A stretch of 64,000 nt of DNA from Pseudomonas luteola NBRC 103146 (GCF_002091675.1 NZ_BDAE01000020.1:25520-89519); one strand, 5' to 3'. Shown: positions 49,027 to 57,212, counted from the stretch's first letter. Numbers and translations are program-made. Notes: generated by a model from the letters alone, not told the origin.

Positions 49027-49752
49027 ATGCAAATGTCTCCAGAGATTAACGAGCTAGCCAAAGCCCTTGCCGCCGCTCAGGTAGAAATCGAAAACGCGAC
49101 CAAAGACAGCGTAAACCCTCACTTTCGCAGCAAATATGCGGACCTTGCCGAGGTGCTGAACACGTCGCGTCCTGTGCTGGCCAAGCACGGCCTATCCGTT
49201 GTGCAAATGCCATCGTTTCAAGATGGAAAGGTAGGCGTGACCACACTGCTTATGCACGCATCCGGTCAGTTCATTTCTAGCGAGCTGGTTGGTCCTTGCA
49301 TGAAAGTTGACCCGCAAGGCATTGGCTCTGCCATTACCTACTACCGCCGTTATTCCCTGGCAGCCTTTGCCGGTATCGCCCAGGAAGACGACGACGGCAA
49401 CGACGCAAGCACTGCGCCGAACAACCAGAACAACCAGAACAACCAGAACAATCGGAACAACCGAAACAACCAGGGCAACCAGAACGCCCAGCCTGAGCAG
49501 CAGCAGGCCCCGCGCCCCATCAATAAAGGCGCAATGGCCCGTATCGAAAAGACGCTTGTACGTTGCAGTCCTGCCGTCCAAAAGAAGTTTGCCCAGGACT
49601 ATCCAGACCCCAGCGCGATCCCGCAGGACGGGTTCCAGAAGATTATTTCCAGCCTTGAGTCAGCAGCCGACAAGTATCAGGCGCGCCTCAAGGAAGCCGA
49701 GGGCGGCGAGCCTGTCGTCACCGAAACAAACAACGATCAAGCAGCAGCGTAA
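49027..49752 (+). CDS. erf: Erf-type single-strand annealing recombinase
   Basis: 241 residues from the ATG at 49027 with AAAGG upstream. IENATKDSVNPHFRSKYADL then NTSRPVLAKHGLSVVQMPSF, LLMHASGQFISSELVGPCM and GSAITYYRRYSLAAFAGI is the ERF domain. Residues about 126-160 are an Asn/Gln/Arg linker of short repeats, and the C-terminal part is helical. It anneals complementary single strands, working with the SSB encoded 12 bp downstream. Confidence 0.92.
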   Translation: MQMSPEINELAKALAAAQVEIENATKDSVNPHFRSKYADLAEVLNTSRPVLAKHGLSVVQMPSFQDGKVGVTTLLMHASGQFISSELVGPCMKVDPQGIGSAITYYRRYSLAAFAGIAQEDDDGNDASTAPNNQNNQNNQNNRNNRNNQGNQNAQPEQQQAPRPINKGAMARIEKTLVRCSPAVQKKFAQDYPDPSAIPQDGFQKIISSLESAADKYQARLKEAEGGEPVVTETNNDQAAA

Positions 49753-49764
49753 GGAGCCCATGAC

Positions 49765-50322
49765 ATGGCACGCGGCGTCAATAAAGTAATTCTCGTCGGC
49801 AACGTTGGCGGCGATCCTGAAACCCGTTACATGCCCAATGGCAATGCCGTCACCAACGTGACCCTTGCCACCAGCGAAGCCTGGAAGGACAAGCAAACTG
49901 GCCAGCAGCAAGAGCGCACCGAATGGCACCGCGTTGTGTTCTTCGGCAAGGTTGCCGAGATTGCAGGCGAGTACCTGAGCAAGGGCTCGCAGGTCTACGT
50001 GGAAGGGCAGTTGCGCACACGCAAGTGGCAAGGCCAAGACGGGCAAGACCGCTATACCACTGAAATCGTCGTCGATATCAACGGCACCATGCAGCTCTTG
50101 GGCGGGCGTGGCGGCAATGACGGCGGCGACTATGGCCAGACTCAGCAGCAGCGCGCACCACAGCAGCAGCGCCAGCAGACGCAAGGCCGTAGCCAGGGCA
50201 ATGCAGCCCAGCGCGCGCCACAGCAGCGCCAGCAGCAGCAACCCGCGCCGGACTATGACAGCTTCGACGATGACATTCCGTTCGCCAACCCCTATGCGGG
50301 CCAGGTATTGCTGGTTATCTAA
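49765..50322 (+). CDS. ssb: Single-stranded DNA-binding protein with extended C-terminus
   Basis: 185 residues. The OB-fold is typical ([60 protein letters not shown]). A Gln/Arg/Gly-rich linker leads to DSFDDDIPF, the tip that normally ends the protein and binds partner proteins. Here it is followed by 12 more residues ([12 protein letters not shown]), so the tip is internal. It protects and organises ssDNA for the adjacent Erf. Confidence 0.93.
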   Translation: MARGVNKVILVGNVGGDPETRYMPNGNAVTNVTLATSEAWKDKQTGQQQERTEWHRVVFFGKVAEIAGEYLSKGSQVYVEGQLRTRKWQGQDGQDRYTTEIVVDINGTMQLLGGRGGNDGGDYGQTQQQRAPQQQRQQTQGRSQGNAAQRAPQQRQQQQPAPDYDSFDDDIPFANPYAGQVLLVI

Positions 50323-50339
50323 ACCCAACTTTGTAGACG

Positions 50340-50819
50340 ATGAGAATGCAGTACATCACCTACTTGAACCACGAGATACACACACCGACTGCCAAGGCCG
50401 CCGACCGCGCGGCCCTGTCGGTCATGATGGCCATGTACGACGGTCCTGTTACCGTCGTCGAGTCGGCGCAGGTCAAGCCCCTGCCGCCGCGCAAGCATCC
50501 AGAGCCCAGCAAGAGCAAGCGCTCGCGTACCAAGGATGCCAAGCCGCTGGCCACCGCCGAGCTATTTGCCGTCGTGCCCGTTGCCGACGTGCAGCAGGCG
50601 CTAGGGTACGCCGATATGCCGTCCTGGCCGTTCGGCGTCCCTAAGCGCCATGAAGAATTCTTGCGCACCATGATGACGGTCTGGCCAACGCTCAAGCGGG
50701 CCAAGCGCCTGATCGAAAGCGGCAACCGCCTGGCTCGCGTCGCCAAGCTCATGGGCGCAGACGAGGAGGAGCTAAGCAGCCTCCTCGATTCTCACAATAT
50801 CTTCTACCTCAAGGACTAA
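50340..50819 (+). CDS. Protein of unknown function in recombination operon
   Basis: 159 residues. It begins [20 protein letters not shown], has a basic Pro/Lys linker ([18 protein letters not shown]), and a C-terminal helical region ([40 protein letters not shown]) that could be a DNA-binding helical bundle. It ends 2 bp before rdgC. Context suggests an accessory role in recombination. Confidence 0.5.
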   Translation: MRMQYITYLNHEIHTPTAKAADRAALSVMMAMYDGPVTVVESAQVKPLPPRKHPEPSKSKRSRTKDAKPLATAELFAVVPVADVQQALGYADMPSWPFGVPKRHEEFLRTMMTVWPTLKRAKRLIESGNRLARVAKLMGADEEELSSLLDSHNIFYLKD

Positions 50820-50821
50820 TC

Positions 50822-52057
50822 ATGTTCTTTCGTAACCTGCTGATTTATCGCATAACACAAGACCGTGAGCTTGAGGCAGAAGCACTGGCCGAGGCCCTGG
50901 CCAGCAAGCCCGCGCGCCCTTGCGCAAACCAGGAGCTGACCACCTACGGTTTTATCCCGCCTATCGATGCAGGCGAAGGTTCGGCGCTTGTCCATGCCTC
51001 TAGCGGCTACCTGCTGATTGCCACCAGGAAGGAGGAGCGCATACCGCCTAGCGCGGCGGTAAAGGAAGCCTTAGACGAGAAGGTCAAGGCGATTGAGGGC
51101 GAGCAAATGCGCAAGGTCTACAAGAAAGAGCGCGACCAGCTCAAGGACGAGATTGTCATGAGTCTGCTGCCGCATACCTTTAGAAAGAAGAAGACCACGC
51201 GCGCCGCGATCATGCCCAAACAGGGCCTTATCCTGGTAGACGCCTCCAGTCCGCGCCAGGCAGAGGACCTGCTGAGCACCCTGCGCGAAGCGCTTGGCTC
51301 GCTGCCGGTGCGCCCGCTTTCGGTCATTAATGAAGTCTGCGTGACGATGACTGACTGGCTCAAGAATCAGACCGCTACCCATGACCTGCATATTCTGGAC
51401 GACACCCAGCTTAAGGATGCCCACGAGGATGGCGGCTCCATCACGGTCAAGGCGCAGGACCTGACAGCCGAGGAGATTCAGAACCACTTGAGTGCGGGCA
51501 AGATGGTCACGCGCCTGGCGCTGGCCTGGCAGGACAAGCTTTCGTTTGTGCTCGATGAGAAGCTGACTCTTAAGAACATCCGGTTCGAAGACCTATTGCA
51601 GGAGCAGGCCGACCAGGAAGGCGGCGATGATGCGCTGGCACAGCTCGATGCAAGCTTTACGATCATGATGCTTACCTTTGCCGAGTTCCTGCCCGAGCTG
51701 GTCGAGGCGCTAGGCGGCGAGATGATCCCGCAAGGCATTTGCGGTACGAGCGCAAGTGACTTGCAGGAAGGCGCGCCCAAGGTCGTGCGGATCAAGCGCG
51801 ATGAAGTGCAATACGACGCCTTCAATCCAGTGGCAGAACAAACTGCCGCGCACGTCGATGACCTGGACAGCGACACACTCTACCAGCAGGCCGTTGTATT
51901 CGTCAGAACCGAGAAGCGAGCCAGCATTAGCGCAATCCAGCGAAGATTCAAAATTGGCTACAACAGAGCAGTGGAGATGATTGGGCGCATGGAGGAGGAG
52001 TTTGTAGTAACGGCAATGAACTCCAACGGAACACGCGACGTTGTAGCAAGTTACTAA
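50822..52057 (+). CDS. rdgC: RdgC homologue fused to an FtsK gamma domain
   Basis: 411 residues. Residues 1-about 305 follow Rdg[53 protein letters not shown] and [20 protein letters not shown], then a C-terminal EDLLQEQAD region. RdgC is a ring-shaped DNA-binding protein that restrains RecA. Residues about 349-411, [20 protein letters not shown] then [20 protein letters not shown], are an FtsK gamma winged helix (A-I-Q-R-R-x-x-I-G-Y-N-R-A). Standard RdgC proteins end near residue 305, so this is a fusion. Last large gene of the erf operon. Confidence 0.85.
   Translation: MFFRNLLIYRITQDRELEAEALAEALASKPARPCANQELTTYGFIPPIDAGEGSALVHASSGYLLIATRKEERIPPSAAVKEALDEKVKAIEGEQMRKVYKKERDQLKDEIVMSLLPHTFRKKKTTRAAIMPKQGLILVDASSPRQAEDLLSTLREALGSLPVRPLSVINEVCVTMTDWLKNQTATHDLHILDDTQLKDAHEDGGSITVKAQDLTAEEIQNHLSAGKMVTRLALAWQDKLSFVLDEKLTLKNIRFEDLLQEQADQEGGDDALAQLDASFTIMMLTFAEFLPELVEALGGEMIPQGICGTSASDLQEGAPKVVRIKRDEVQYDAFNPVAEQTAAHVDDLDSDTLYQQAVVFVRTEKRASISAIQRRFKIGYNRAVEMIGRMEEEFVVTAMNSNGTRDVVASY
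51752..51764. repeat. 13-bp palindrome GCAAGT-S-ACTTGC (exact, inside rdgC)
   Basis: An exact copy, central G, inside the linker between the RdgC and FtsK gamma parts. Confidence 0.55.
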
Positions 52058-52241
52058 TTTGGCAATACCAGCCCCTAAGTCAATATGCCGTCGGCCATGA
52101 ACCTTCGGCATCTCTCAAGAAAACAGCATTACTGGAAAAGCAGCGTAAGGAGCTGGAAACAGTATTGGCAAAATGGCGCTATCACGGTGCGTCCATCATG
52201 CGGGCGCACTGCATCCACTTTGATAGCACTCAGGTAGCACC

Positions 52242-52547
52242 ATGCTAGTTACAGCCATTTTCATCGTTTGCGCCATCACTGCCGGTTACTGCGCTTGGAT
52301 CAACTTTAAACTCCCCGCCACGGTGTACAGCCGTATTCGCGCCCTCCTCCTTGCCTTGGCCAGTCTTACCTTTCTGTTATCCAGCCCCTATGCAGGGCTC
52401 CAGTATGACCGCCTCAAGGCGCAGACGGACGCCGAGACCAGCGCCATACGCACCAGGGCCGAAGCGGCGCGCATTGCCACGCTTATGACCGCGTTCGGCG
52501 AATCCTATGCAGTCATCGAATACCTGCGCACCACCCAAAGCCAGTAG
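52242..52547 (+). CDS. Membrane protein with two transmembrane segments
   Basis: 101 residues. MLVTAIFIVCAITAGYCAWI and ALLLALASLTFLLSSPYAGL are hydrophobic, followed by a charged helix (TDAETSAIRTRAEAARIATL). AGGTAG upstream could serve as the ribosome site. It ends exactly before the integrase gene (convergent). Function unknown. Confidence 0.55.
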   Translation: MLVTAIFIVCAITAGYCAWINFKLPATVYSRIRALLLALASLTFLLSSPYAGLQYDRLKAQTDAETSAIRTRAEAARIATLMTAFGESYAVIEYLRTTQSQ

Positions 52548-53669
52548 TCACCAGATATAGCGGGCAAGGTCGCTACCACGCAGGGACGCATAGCGAGCCA
52601 GTAGACGCGGATCACGATGGCCAGTGATTCGAGATATCAGCACGGCATCCATTGTTGTCCGCTCAAACAGTCTGCATACCGCCTCGTGCCGCAGGTCATG
52701 AAAGTGCAAGTCGGCACACTCCGCCGCCTCGAATATCCGCGCAAACTGAGCCGATATCCGTGCCGTCGTGCGCTTGAGACTTTTGGCGCTCAAGTCTCCA
52801 TCCCACCAGGGGAATAACGGGGCGTCGTCGCTGCCCTCGTGGCGCTCCAGCAGCTCGCCCATGACCTGCATGGCGACCGATGAAAGCGGAATCTGGCGCT
52901 TATCCCCGTTCTTAGTCTGATTTAGGTAAACGGTACGCCTGGCCATATCTACCTGGTTGGGCGATAGCGTATACATCTCGCGCAGGCGCATGGCCGTCTC
53001 TAACGCCAGCTTAAACAGCGCTTCCAGATAATCACGGTGCGGCAGCACTAGCGGGCGCTGGCGTCCGGTTGCCGTCTCGCCGTCCAGTATCTCGTGAACA
53101 CTCTCCTCCTCTTTAGCGTCCAGCCTCCTGTCTCGCGGGGCGTCAGTTCGGGCCGCCTTCCCCTTGCGCGCCAGCACGCGACCGTCAGCCGCGTTATAGG
53201 ACGCATAGCGCTTGGGCAGCTCGCGCAGCGGATTGCCTGCCAGCCCTCCCCGCTTTACGCTCCAGTCCAAGCACCGCGCCAGTGCGCCCACGTAATGACG
53301 GATCGTAACCGGCGCAAGCACGCGCTCGTGCTTCATGCCTGCTACCCACTGCTCAGCCCATTCGTATGTGAGTTCATCCAGTTTGAGCGCACCCTGCTGG
53401 CGCTCGATGCCATGCAGTAGCGCTTGATCCGACTCAGGCATTGCCACGGCTTCGATATAGCCTTCGATCACAGCGCCCAGCGTAGCGGCCCCAAGCCGCG
53501 CTTTAACCTCTGCCGGTATACGCCCCTTGTCTAGCTCTGCCTCGGTGCGAGCGCACCACTCTGCGCCCTCTCGTTCGGTCGCAAAGCTAAAGCTAAGTGG
53601 CTGGCCTAGCAGATGCTTGCGGCGAATGATGAACTCCCAGCGGTTGCCACGCTTACGCTTTGTTGCCAT
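52548..53669 (-). CDS. int: Tyrosine integrase
   Basis: 373 residues. Catalytic residues are visible: Arg228 (LETAMRLREM), Lys253 (LNQTKNGDKRQIPLS), His324 and Arg327 (FHDLRHEA), His351 (ITGHRDPRLL) and nucleophile Tyr360 (LARYASL). The N-terminal arm domain (RWEFIIRRKHLLGQPLSF) would bind att arm sites. It catalyses site-specific integration and, with a directionality factor, excision. The att site was not identified. Stop codons of int and the membrane protein gene abut. Confidence 0.92.
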   Translation of the reverse strand: MATKRKRGNRWEFIIRRKHLLGQPLSFSFATEREGAEWCARTEAELDKGRIPAEVKARLGAATLGAVIEGYIEAVAMPESDQALLHGIERQQGALKLDELTYEWAEQWVAGMKHERVLAPVTIRHYVGALARCLDWSVKRGGLAGNPLRELPKRYASYNAADGRVLARKGKAARTDAPRDRRLDAKEEESVHEILDGETATGRQRPLVLPHRDYLEALFKLALETAMRLREMYTLSPNQVDMARRTVYLNQTKNGDKRQIPLSSVAMQVMGELLERHEGSDDAPLFPWWDGDLSAKSLKRTTARISAQFARIFEAAECADLHFHDLRHEAVCRLFERTTMDAVLISRITGHRDPRLLARYASLRGSDLARYIW

Positions 53670-53733
53670 GTACTGCCGATCCCATTCAAAGAAATCGCAT
53701 AGACAACCATTTTTAAAAACTATTCGAAAGGGC

Positions 53734-53766
53734 TTTATCTCTATCTGAATTGTAAGTATAATTCAG
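53734..53766 (+). promoter_or_regulatory. Promoter with CTGAATT/AATTCAG operator (regulon site 1)
   Basis: TATAAT at 53757-53762 with TTTATC 17 bp upstream. The -10 lies inside the inverted repeat CTGAATT (53745-53751) / AATTCAG (53760-53766). The same repeat surrounds the -10 at three other plus-strand promoters (54410, 58309, 58931). Confidence 0.6.
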
Positions 53767-53780
53767 TTACAGCAGACGGA

Positions 53781-54137
53781 TTGGCCGAATGCCTAAACAA
53801 AGGAGTGCGAAAACTGTCAGACAAAGAAGCGCTAGAGCTAGAGCTACTAAAGGCCAATATCCGAAAGACGTTAGCCGAAGCAGCAAAAGCCGAATCAGAA
53901 GCAGCAAAGGCGGTAGACGAATCAGGAAAGATCAAGGCCGAAACGGCCAAGATAAAAACCGAAACGGAACTGCTGGATTACGAGGCGCAACGGTTAGTTG
54001 CTGAGAAATTCAAACTCAACAACGAGGGTAAGAAATTTAATGTAGAGGCGTTCTGGACGCCAGCGAAGATAACAGTTAGCTGGCTAGTAGGTTTCGGGGC
54101 GCTACTACTGTTATTCTACCGATTGTTCTTCAAGTAA
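53781..54137 (+). CDS. Coiled-coil membrane protein
   Basis: 118 residues if the TTG at 53781 is used. AAAGGAG lies eight bases before an in-frame CTG at 53814, so the real start may be there. KEALELELLKANIRKTLAEA through EAQRLVAEKFKLNNE is a long coiled coil; the C-terminus ITVSWLVGFGALLLLFYRLF is one transmembrane segment ending FK. It is probably a tail-anchored inner-membrane protein, first gene behind regulon promoter 1. Confidence 0.5.
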   Translation: MAECLNKGVRKLSDKEALELELLKANIRKTLAEAAKAESEAAKAVDESGKIKAETAKIKTETELLDYEAQRLVAEKFKLNNEGKKFNVEAFWTPAKITVSWLVGFGALLLLFYRLFFK

Positions 54138-54142
54138 CCGGA

Positions 54143-54160
54143 GCCCCGCGAAAGCGGGGC
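54143..54160 (+). other. GC hairpin with GAAA loop
   Basis: GCCCCGC-GAAA-GCGGGGC, a perfect 7-bp stem just after the stop of the coiled-coil gene and 17 bp before the next ATG. There is no U tract, so it is more likely a processing or mRNA-stability hairpin. Confidence 0.45.
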
Positions 54161-54177
54161 CTCTCAAGGAGGTCAAA

Positions 54178-54336
54178 ATGCTATCTCCAGAGTCACGTAT
54201 CAAGCAGGCAGCCGAACGCGCGCAGGCCGAAGTTGAAGCACTGGAAAAGGCTAAGACCGTCAGCCCGATGCTGTATTTTGGCAGCATGATTCTTGCGGCG
54301 TTTGCAGCAGCAGCCCTACTGCATATCGCTCAGTAA
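54178..54336 (+). CDS. Small membrane protein
   Basis: 52 residues: MLSPESRIKQAAERAQAEVE, then ALEKAKTVSPMLYFGSMILA and AFAAAALLHIAQ. A strong AAGGAGGT lies 4 bases before the ATG. One transmembrane segment at the C-terminus follows a short charged helix, a layout like the upstream gene. Function unknown. Confidence 0.6.
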   Translation: MLSPESRIKQAAERAQAEVEALEKAKTVSPMLYFGSMILAAFAAAALLHIAQ

Positions 54337-54352
54337 CAGAAGCAGCAAAGGA

Positions 54353-54376
54353 GCCGCCCACCGAGGCGGCTTTTTT
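54353..54376 (+). terminator. Intrinsic terminator
   Basis: GCCGCC-CACCGA-GGCGGC followed by TTTTTT. An identical stem-loop recurs at 58881-58904, also just upstream of a TTGCGC regulon promoter. Confidence 0.85.
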
Positions 54377-54380
54377 GTGC

Positions 54381-54393
54381 GCAAGTGACTTGC
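54381..54393. repeat. 13-bp palindrome GCAAGT-S-ACTTGC (exact, promoter region)
   Basis: Lies between the terminator at 54353 and the -35 box at 54410. Confidence 0.55.
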
Positions 54394-54409
54394 AGCGCGC
54401 GAGGTACGC

Positions 54410-54443
54410 TTGCGCCCTATGCTGAATTGGCGGTATTATTCAG
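54410..54443 (+). promoter_or_regulatory. Promoter with CTGAAT/ATTCAG operator (regulon site 2)
   Basis: TTGCGC (54410-54415), 18-bp spacer, TATTAT (54434-54439). The inverted repeat CTGAAT (54422-54427) / ATTCAG (54438-54443) overlaps the -10. Confidence 0.7.
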
Positions 54444-54471
54444 ATTAACAAGTTAGCAGCGGGATGGCGTC

Positions 54472-54666
54472 ATGGAAGCAGTAAAGAGAAACGGCGGCGC
54501 GCGTGTTGGCGCAGGGAAAGCAAAAGACCTGCCGCCAGATGCAGTGGCAACAAAGCGCACAGTATCGATAGATGACGAGACGGCTGCAATCCTTACCGCG
54601 CTTGGCGGCGGCAAGCTGAGCCGTGGCATTCGAGAGGCGGCGCGCATTATCAAAGCGCAGCAGTAA
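54472..54666 (+). CDS. Small DNA-binding-like protein
   Basis: 64 residues: a Gly/Lys-rich N-terminus (RNGGARVGAGKAKDLPPD) then TKRTVSIDDETAAILTALGG and GKLSRGIREAARII, which resembles a ribbon-helix-helix (strand, helix, LSRGIREA helix). It may be a small repressor or antitoxin-like protein. Followed by an inverted repeat CCAGCACT/AGTGCTGG enclosing TGCTAGCA. Confidence 0.5.
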   Translation: MEAVKRNGGARVGAGKAKDLPPDAVATKRTVSIDDETAAILTALGGGKLSRGIREAARIIKAQQ

Positions 54667-54817
54667 ACCAGCACTCTGCTAGCAGGCCGCACGCGCAGTG
54701 CTGGCGCTATTTAATCAGGGGTTTACAAAGCCCTTGCAAGTAGGTAGATTTGCTCGTGCCTAGTCTCTCTTTGAAGGGATTATGCGGCGAGACCTCCAAT
54801 CGAGCCGCAAACAAAAG

Positions 54818-54841
54818 AACCGCCCTCACGGCGGTTTTTTT
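54818..54841. terminator. Bidirectional terminator between convergent genes
   Basis: AACCGCC-CTCAC-GGCGGTT followed by a T tract on the plus strand; on the minus strand it is followed by CTTTTG. It separates the small plus-strand gene and the minus-strand gene ending at 54852. Confidence 0.8.
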
Positions 54842-54851
54842 GTGCCTGAAA

Positions 54852-55253
54852 TTAGGCAGCCTGCTTGAACATCGGGATTTTGTATGCCTCCTGGCGCACC
54901 TTCCTGGCCTCCTCTGGACCGTATCCCCAAATGTTCCCTTCACTCCATGACCGCTCAGGCGCAACGTATCCAGGGTGAAGCGGCTTGCCGTGAACAACGT
55001 ACTCGCGCAGGGCTTTGACCAGGTCCTTAAGCGTGCCGCCATGCGTGAAGCCGCGCCACTTGCTTGTAAAGGTCGTCTCGTGGGTATAGACGCGCTTGCC
55101 GGAGTAGTCATCGATAAACCAGACGCGGCCCCGCGCGTCCAGCTCAAGGCGAGCGTAGCGGTCGTGTGTCTTGTTGTAGAAGAATCGGCGGCCATGACTG
55201 CCGACCACCTTGATAAACTCGTTTGCCTGCTCCAGGCGCTGCTGCTTGCTCAT
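54852..55253 (-). CDS. Phage protein of unknown function
   Basis: 133 residues. SKQQRLEQANEFIKVVGSHG then RRFFYNKTHDRYARLELDAR and WRGFTHGGTLKDLVKALREY are conserved-looking segments of a small phage protein type that I recognise only as a recurrent hypothetical. The beta-rich middle may be a nucleic-acid-binding fold. Confidence 0.5.
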   Translation of the reverse strand: MSKQQRLEQANEFIKVVGSHGRRFFYNKTHDRYARLELDARGRVWFIDDYSGKRVYTHETTFTSKWRGFTHGGTLKDLVKALREYVVHGKPLHPGYVAPERSWSEGNIWGYGPEEARKVRQEAYKIPMFKQAA

Positions 55254-55256
55254 GTC

Positions 55257-55514
55257 TCAGCCACCCATTGATGGAACATGCTCTGCTTCGACATGCAGAA
55301 CCTTGGCACGCTTGTAATAACGCCGCCAGTTAGTCAGTCCGCATACGTTCCCGCTATCGCGCTCGCCTACGGTGTAGCTCACCTGCTTGGCCTTTGAGTT
55401 CGTCCGTAGCGCGTATACATAGTCTACGGTCATCAGTCTGCCGGTTTCATCGCGCAATCGGTCGCCCTTGCGTGGATCGATGCGCGGGTCGCGCTCATGC
55501 TTGTCACTGCTCAT
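55257..55514 (-). CDS. Small basic protein of unknown function
   Basis: 85 residues from the ATG at 55514 with GGAAG seven bases upstream. It is rich in Arg/Asp (KHERDPRIDPRKGDRLRDET) with a beta-like remainder. A GACGGC hairpin precedes its ribosome site (see the hairpin-leader repeat). Confidence 0.45.
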   Translation of the reverse strand: MSSDKHERDPRIDPRKGDRLRDETGRLMTVDYVYALRTNSKAKQVSYTVGERDSGNVCGLTNWRRYYKRAKVLHVEAEHVPSMGG

Positions 55515-55529
55515 AATCAAACTTCCATT

Positions 55530-55550
55530 AACGGCCTTGCTAGCCGTCTA
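55530..55550 (-). repeat. Hairpin leader repeat copy 1
   Basis: On the minus strand a GACGGC/GGCCGTT hairpin precedes GGAAGTTT and the next start codon. Similar hairpins with a GGGAGTTT or GCGAGTTT sequence occur at about 55830-55855 and 58160-58190. Confidence 0.5.
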
Positions 55551-55558
55551 TGCCTGCG

Positions 55559-55822
55559 TCAGTCGCGGCCTGTAGCCGTGCTGCCACTCTCGGTTTTTAA
55601 TGCTTCTAGCCTTTCCAAACACTTTGGGCATGTCACGGCAGGTATCGGCATTTTCATGTATTCGTAATCGGTCCAACCGTTTTTGCCTCGCGGCCTCTCG
55701 CCACATAAGGCAGGCTCAAAACCATCAAACACATGGTAATTGCGGTCAACGGCATGTATGAGTCGGCCCTGTCCTTGCTCATTGCTACTCGCTAGGCTTC
55801 CGGGCCTTTTGACGATCCGCAT
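55559..55822 (-). CDS. Small zinc-binding protein of unknown function
   Basis: 87 residues. CGERPRGKNGWTDYEYMKMP then CPKC in VTCPKCLERLEAL suggest a zinc site, with a His-rich start (HAVDRNYHVF). GGGAG five bases before the ATG. Common phage style; function unknown. Confidence 0.5.
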   Translation of the reverse strand: MRIVKRPGSLASSNEQGQGRLIHAVDRNYHVFDGFEPALCGERPRGKNGWTDYEYMKMPIPAVTCPKCLERLEALKTESGSTATGRD

Positions 55823-55829
55823 ATAAACT

Positions 55830-55855
55830 CCCGTTGACGGCTCTACAGGCCGTCT
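55830..55855 (-). repeat. Hairpin leader repeat copy 2
   Basis: GACGGC/GCCGTC hairpin followed by GGGAGTTT and the start of the gene at 55559..55822. The hairpin overlaps the 3' end of the upstream gene. Confidence 0.5.
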
Positions 55856-56358
55856 ACCTGATTGACTGGCGCGGCTTCTGGACCGGCTGCCACTTCTGTT
55901 TTTGCAGCCAATGCAGCCTCAACGGCGGCGGCCAGCTTGCTGGAGTCATACGGCATCTCACTCAGGCGCATCAGCCGTATTTGATTAGCCGTGCCTTGCA
56001 CTACCGGCCAGTTGTTAATCATGAAATCGACAATCTCGCCTTCCGGCATTGCCATTGTCTTGTATCGAAGGGTATCCAGTTCGCAGTAGAGCTTGGCCAG
56101 GAAGCGCACCAGGTTATGCGCATCAGCCAGCTCCGCTGCCAATCGCTCAGGCACAGCACTAATCATGCCTTGCAGAGCATCGTAAGTGCCTTGAGTCATC
56201 ATCACGACCTTTACAACCGCCTCGCTATCCTGGCGCATGGCTTCGACCGCTGACGGCTCATTAGCATAGACGGCCAGCTGCACGCCATCCGTTGATGCAA
56301 CGCTCAAGGCGTCAGGATCATTACCTACGACCGCGAACGCTTTATAAATCTGGCTCAT
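55843..56358 (-). CDS. Phage protein of unknown function, paralogue of gene at 32209
   Basis: 171 residues. The N-terminal half (AFAVVGNDPDALSVASTDGV, VKVVMMTQGTYDALQGMISA) is alpha/beta; the C-terminal MPYDSSKLAAAVEAAL repeats the motif of the gene at 32209..32637. It overlaps the upstream gene by 4 bp. Confidence 0.5.
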   Translation of the reverse strand: MSQIYKAFAVVGNDPDALSVASTDGVQLAVYANEPSAVEAMRQDSEAVVKVVMMTQGTYDALQGMISAVPERLAAELADAHNLVRFLAKLYCELDTLRYKTMAMPEGEIVDFMINNWPVVQGTANQIRLMRLSEMPYDSSKLAAAVEAALAAKTEVAAGPEAAPVNQVDGL

Positions 56359-57212
56359 ACTGGCTGCCCCTCCTCGCGGGCTCCATAACGCAAACGCTTC
56401 ACCGATTCATAGTGGCGCTTGCAGCAGCCAAGCTGCTCGTTATAAACCGGATCATTACATGACGAGACATTGCAGACTTTTCGTTCATAGCGAGCAGCCT
56501 CCTTAAATCGAATACTCTCCTTAGCTAGGCCGCCATAAGGCGCGGCAAGCTTCTCGACAAGAGCTAGCGACTTCTTGCCAAAATCAGGAATTTTTAGCAG
56601 GTCAATTACGCTATGCTCTAGCAAATGCCTGAGACTCATTATCTGGTTTGCGCATAGTAGGTTTCGCAATTTCTCCGGCAGCGGAAGCTCCATAACGGGC
56701 AAGTCATGCGAAATGATACTGCCCCCCTGGTTATTGGCTTCGAAGGCCGCAATTCGCTGGTCGGTCTGCGCGTCAAAGTCGGCATCAGAATAGCCCTGCG
56801 TATTAGCGATTCGGCGGACGCCACGGTAGCGCTCGGCGTTAGCGCGGTACTGGTCAAGTTCGGCCTTTAATACCTCTACGTCAGATTCAGAATACAAGGC
56901 GCGCACCTGGTACTCAGGCCACTCGGCTGGATTCTGCTTAACCATGTCGTGATGCTCTTTTGAGCATGTAGACCAGTCCTGGCCAATAAATCCAGCCTGC
57001 CAAGCAGTAGGCTCGATACCCACCTCTACATCCTCTCGGGTTATGTCCCTGCAATCGCCTGTCAGGGTGAATATCGCAGTCAGACAGATACCATTATTGC
57101 CCTCGCCCCACATCCAGCCGCTAGGCGGGGGGAATACAGGCTTAACAAAATCGCACTTGTTGTCTTTGCACCACTGGATTGCTTCCGCTCTTGTTGCATC
57201 TTCTTTAGTCAT
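56355..57212 (-). CDS. Protein with central RpoA alpha-CTD-like domain and Cys-rich tail
   Basis: 285 residues. The N-terminal part has CKDNKCDFVKPVFPPPSGWM. Residues about 173-231 read LRNLLCANQIMSLRHLLEHS then VIDLLKIPDFGKKSLALVEK, the strongest alpha-CTD match here. It keeps the N and the F-G-K-K-S-L signature that contact UP-element DNA in E. coli RpoA. The C-terminus has CNVSSCN and CCKRHYES, probably zinc. The combination suggests a DNA- or polymerase-interacting regulator. Confidence 0.65.
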   Translation of the reverse strand: MTKEDATRAEAIQWCKDNKCDFVKPVFPPPSGWMWGEGNNGICLTAIFTLTGDCRDITREDVEVGIEPTAWQAGFIGQDWSTCSKEHHDMVKQNPAEWPEYQVRALYSESDVEVLKAELDQYRANAERYRGVRRIANTQGYSDADFDAQTDQRIAAFEANNQGGSIISHDLPVMELPLPEKLRNLLCANQIMSLRHLLEHSVIDLLKIPDFGKKSLALVEKLAAPYGGLAKESIRFKEAARYERKVCNVSSCNDPVYNEQLGCCKRHYESVKRLRYGAREEGQPV

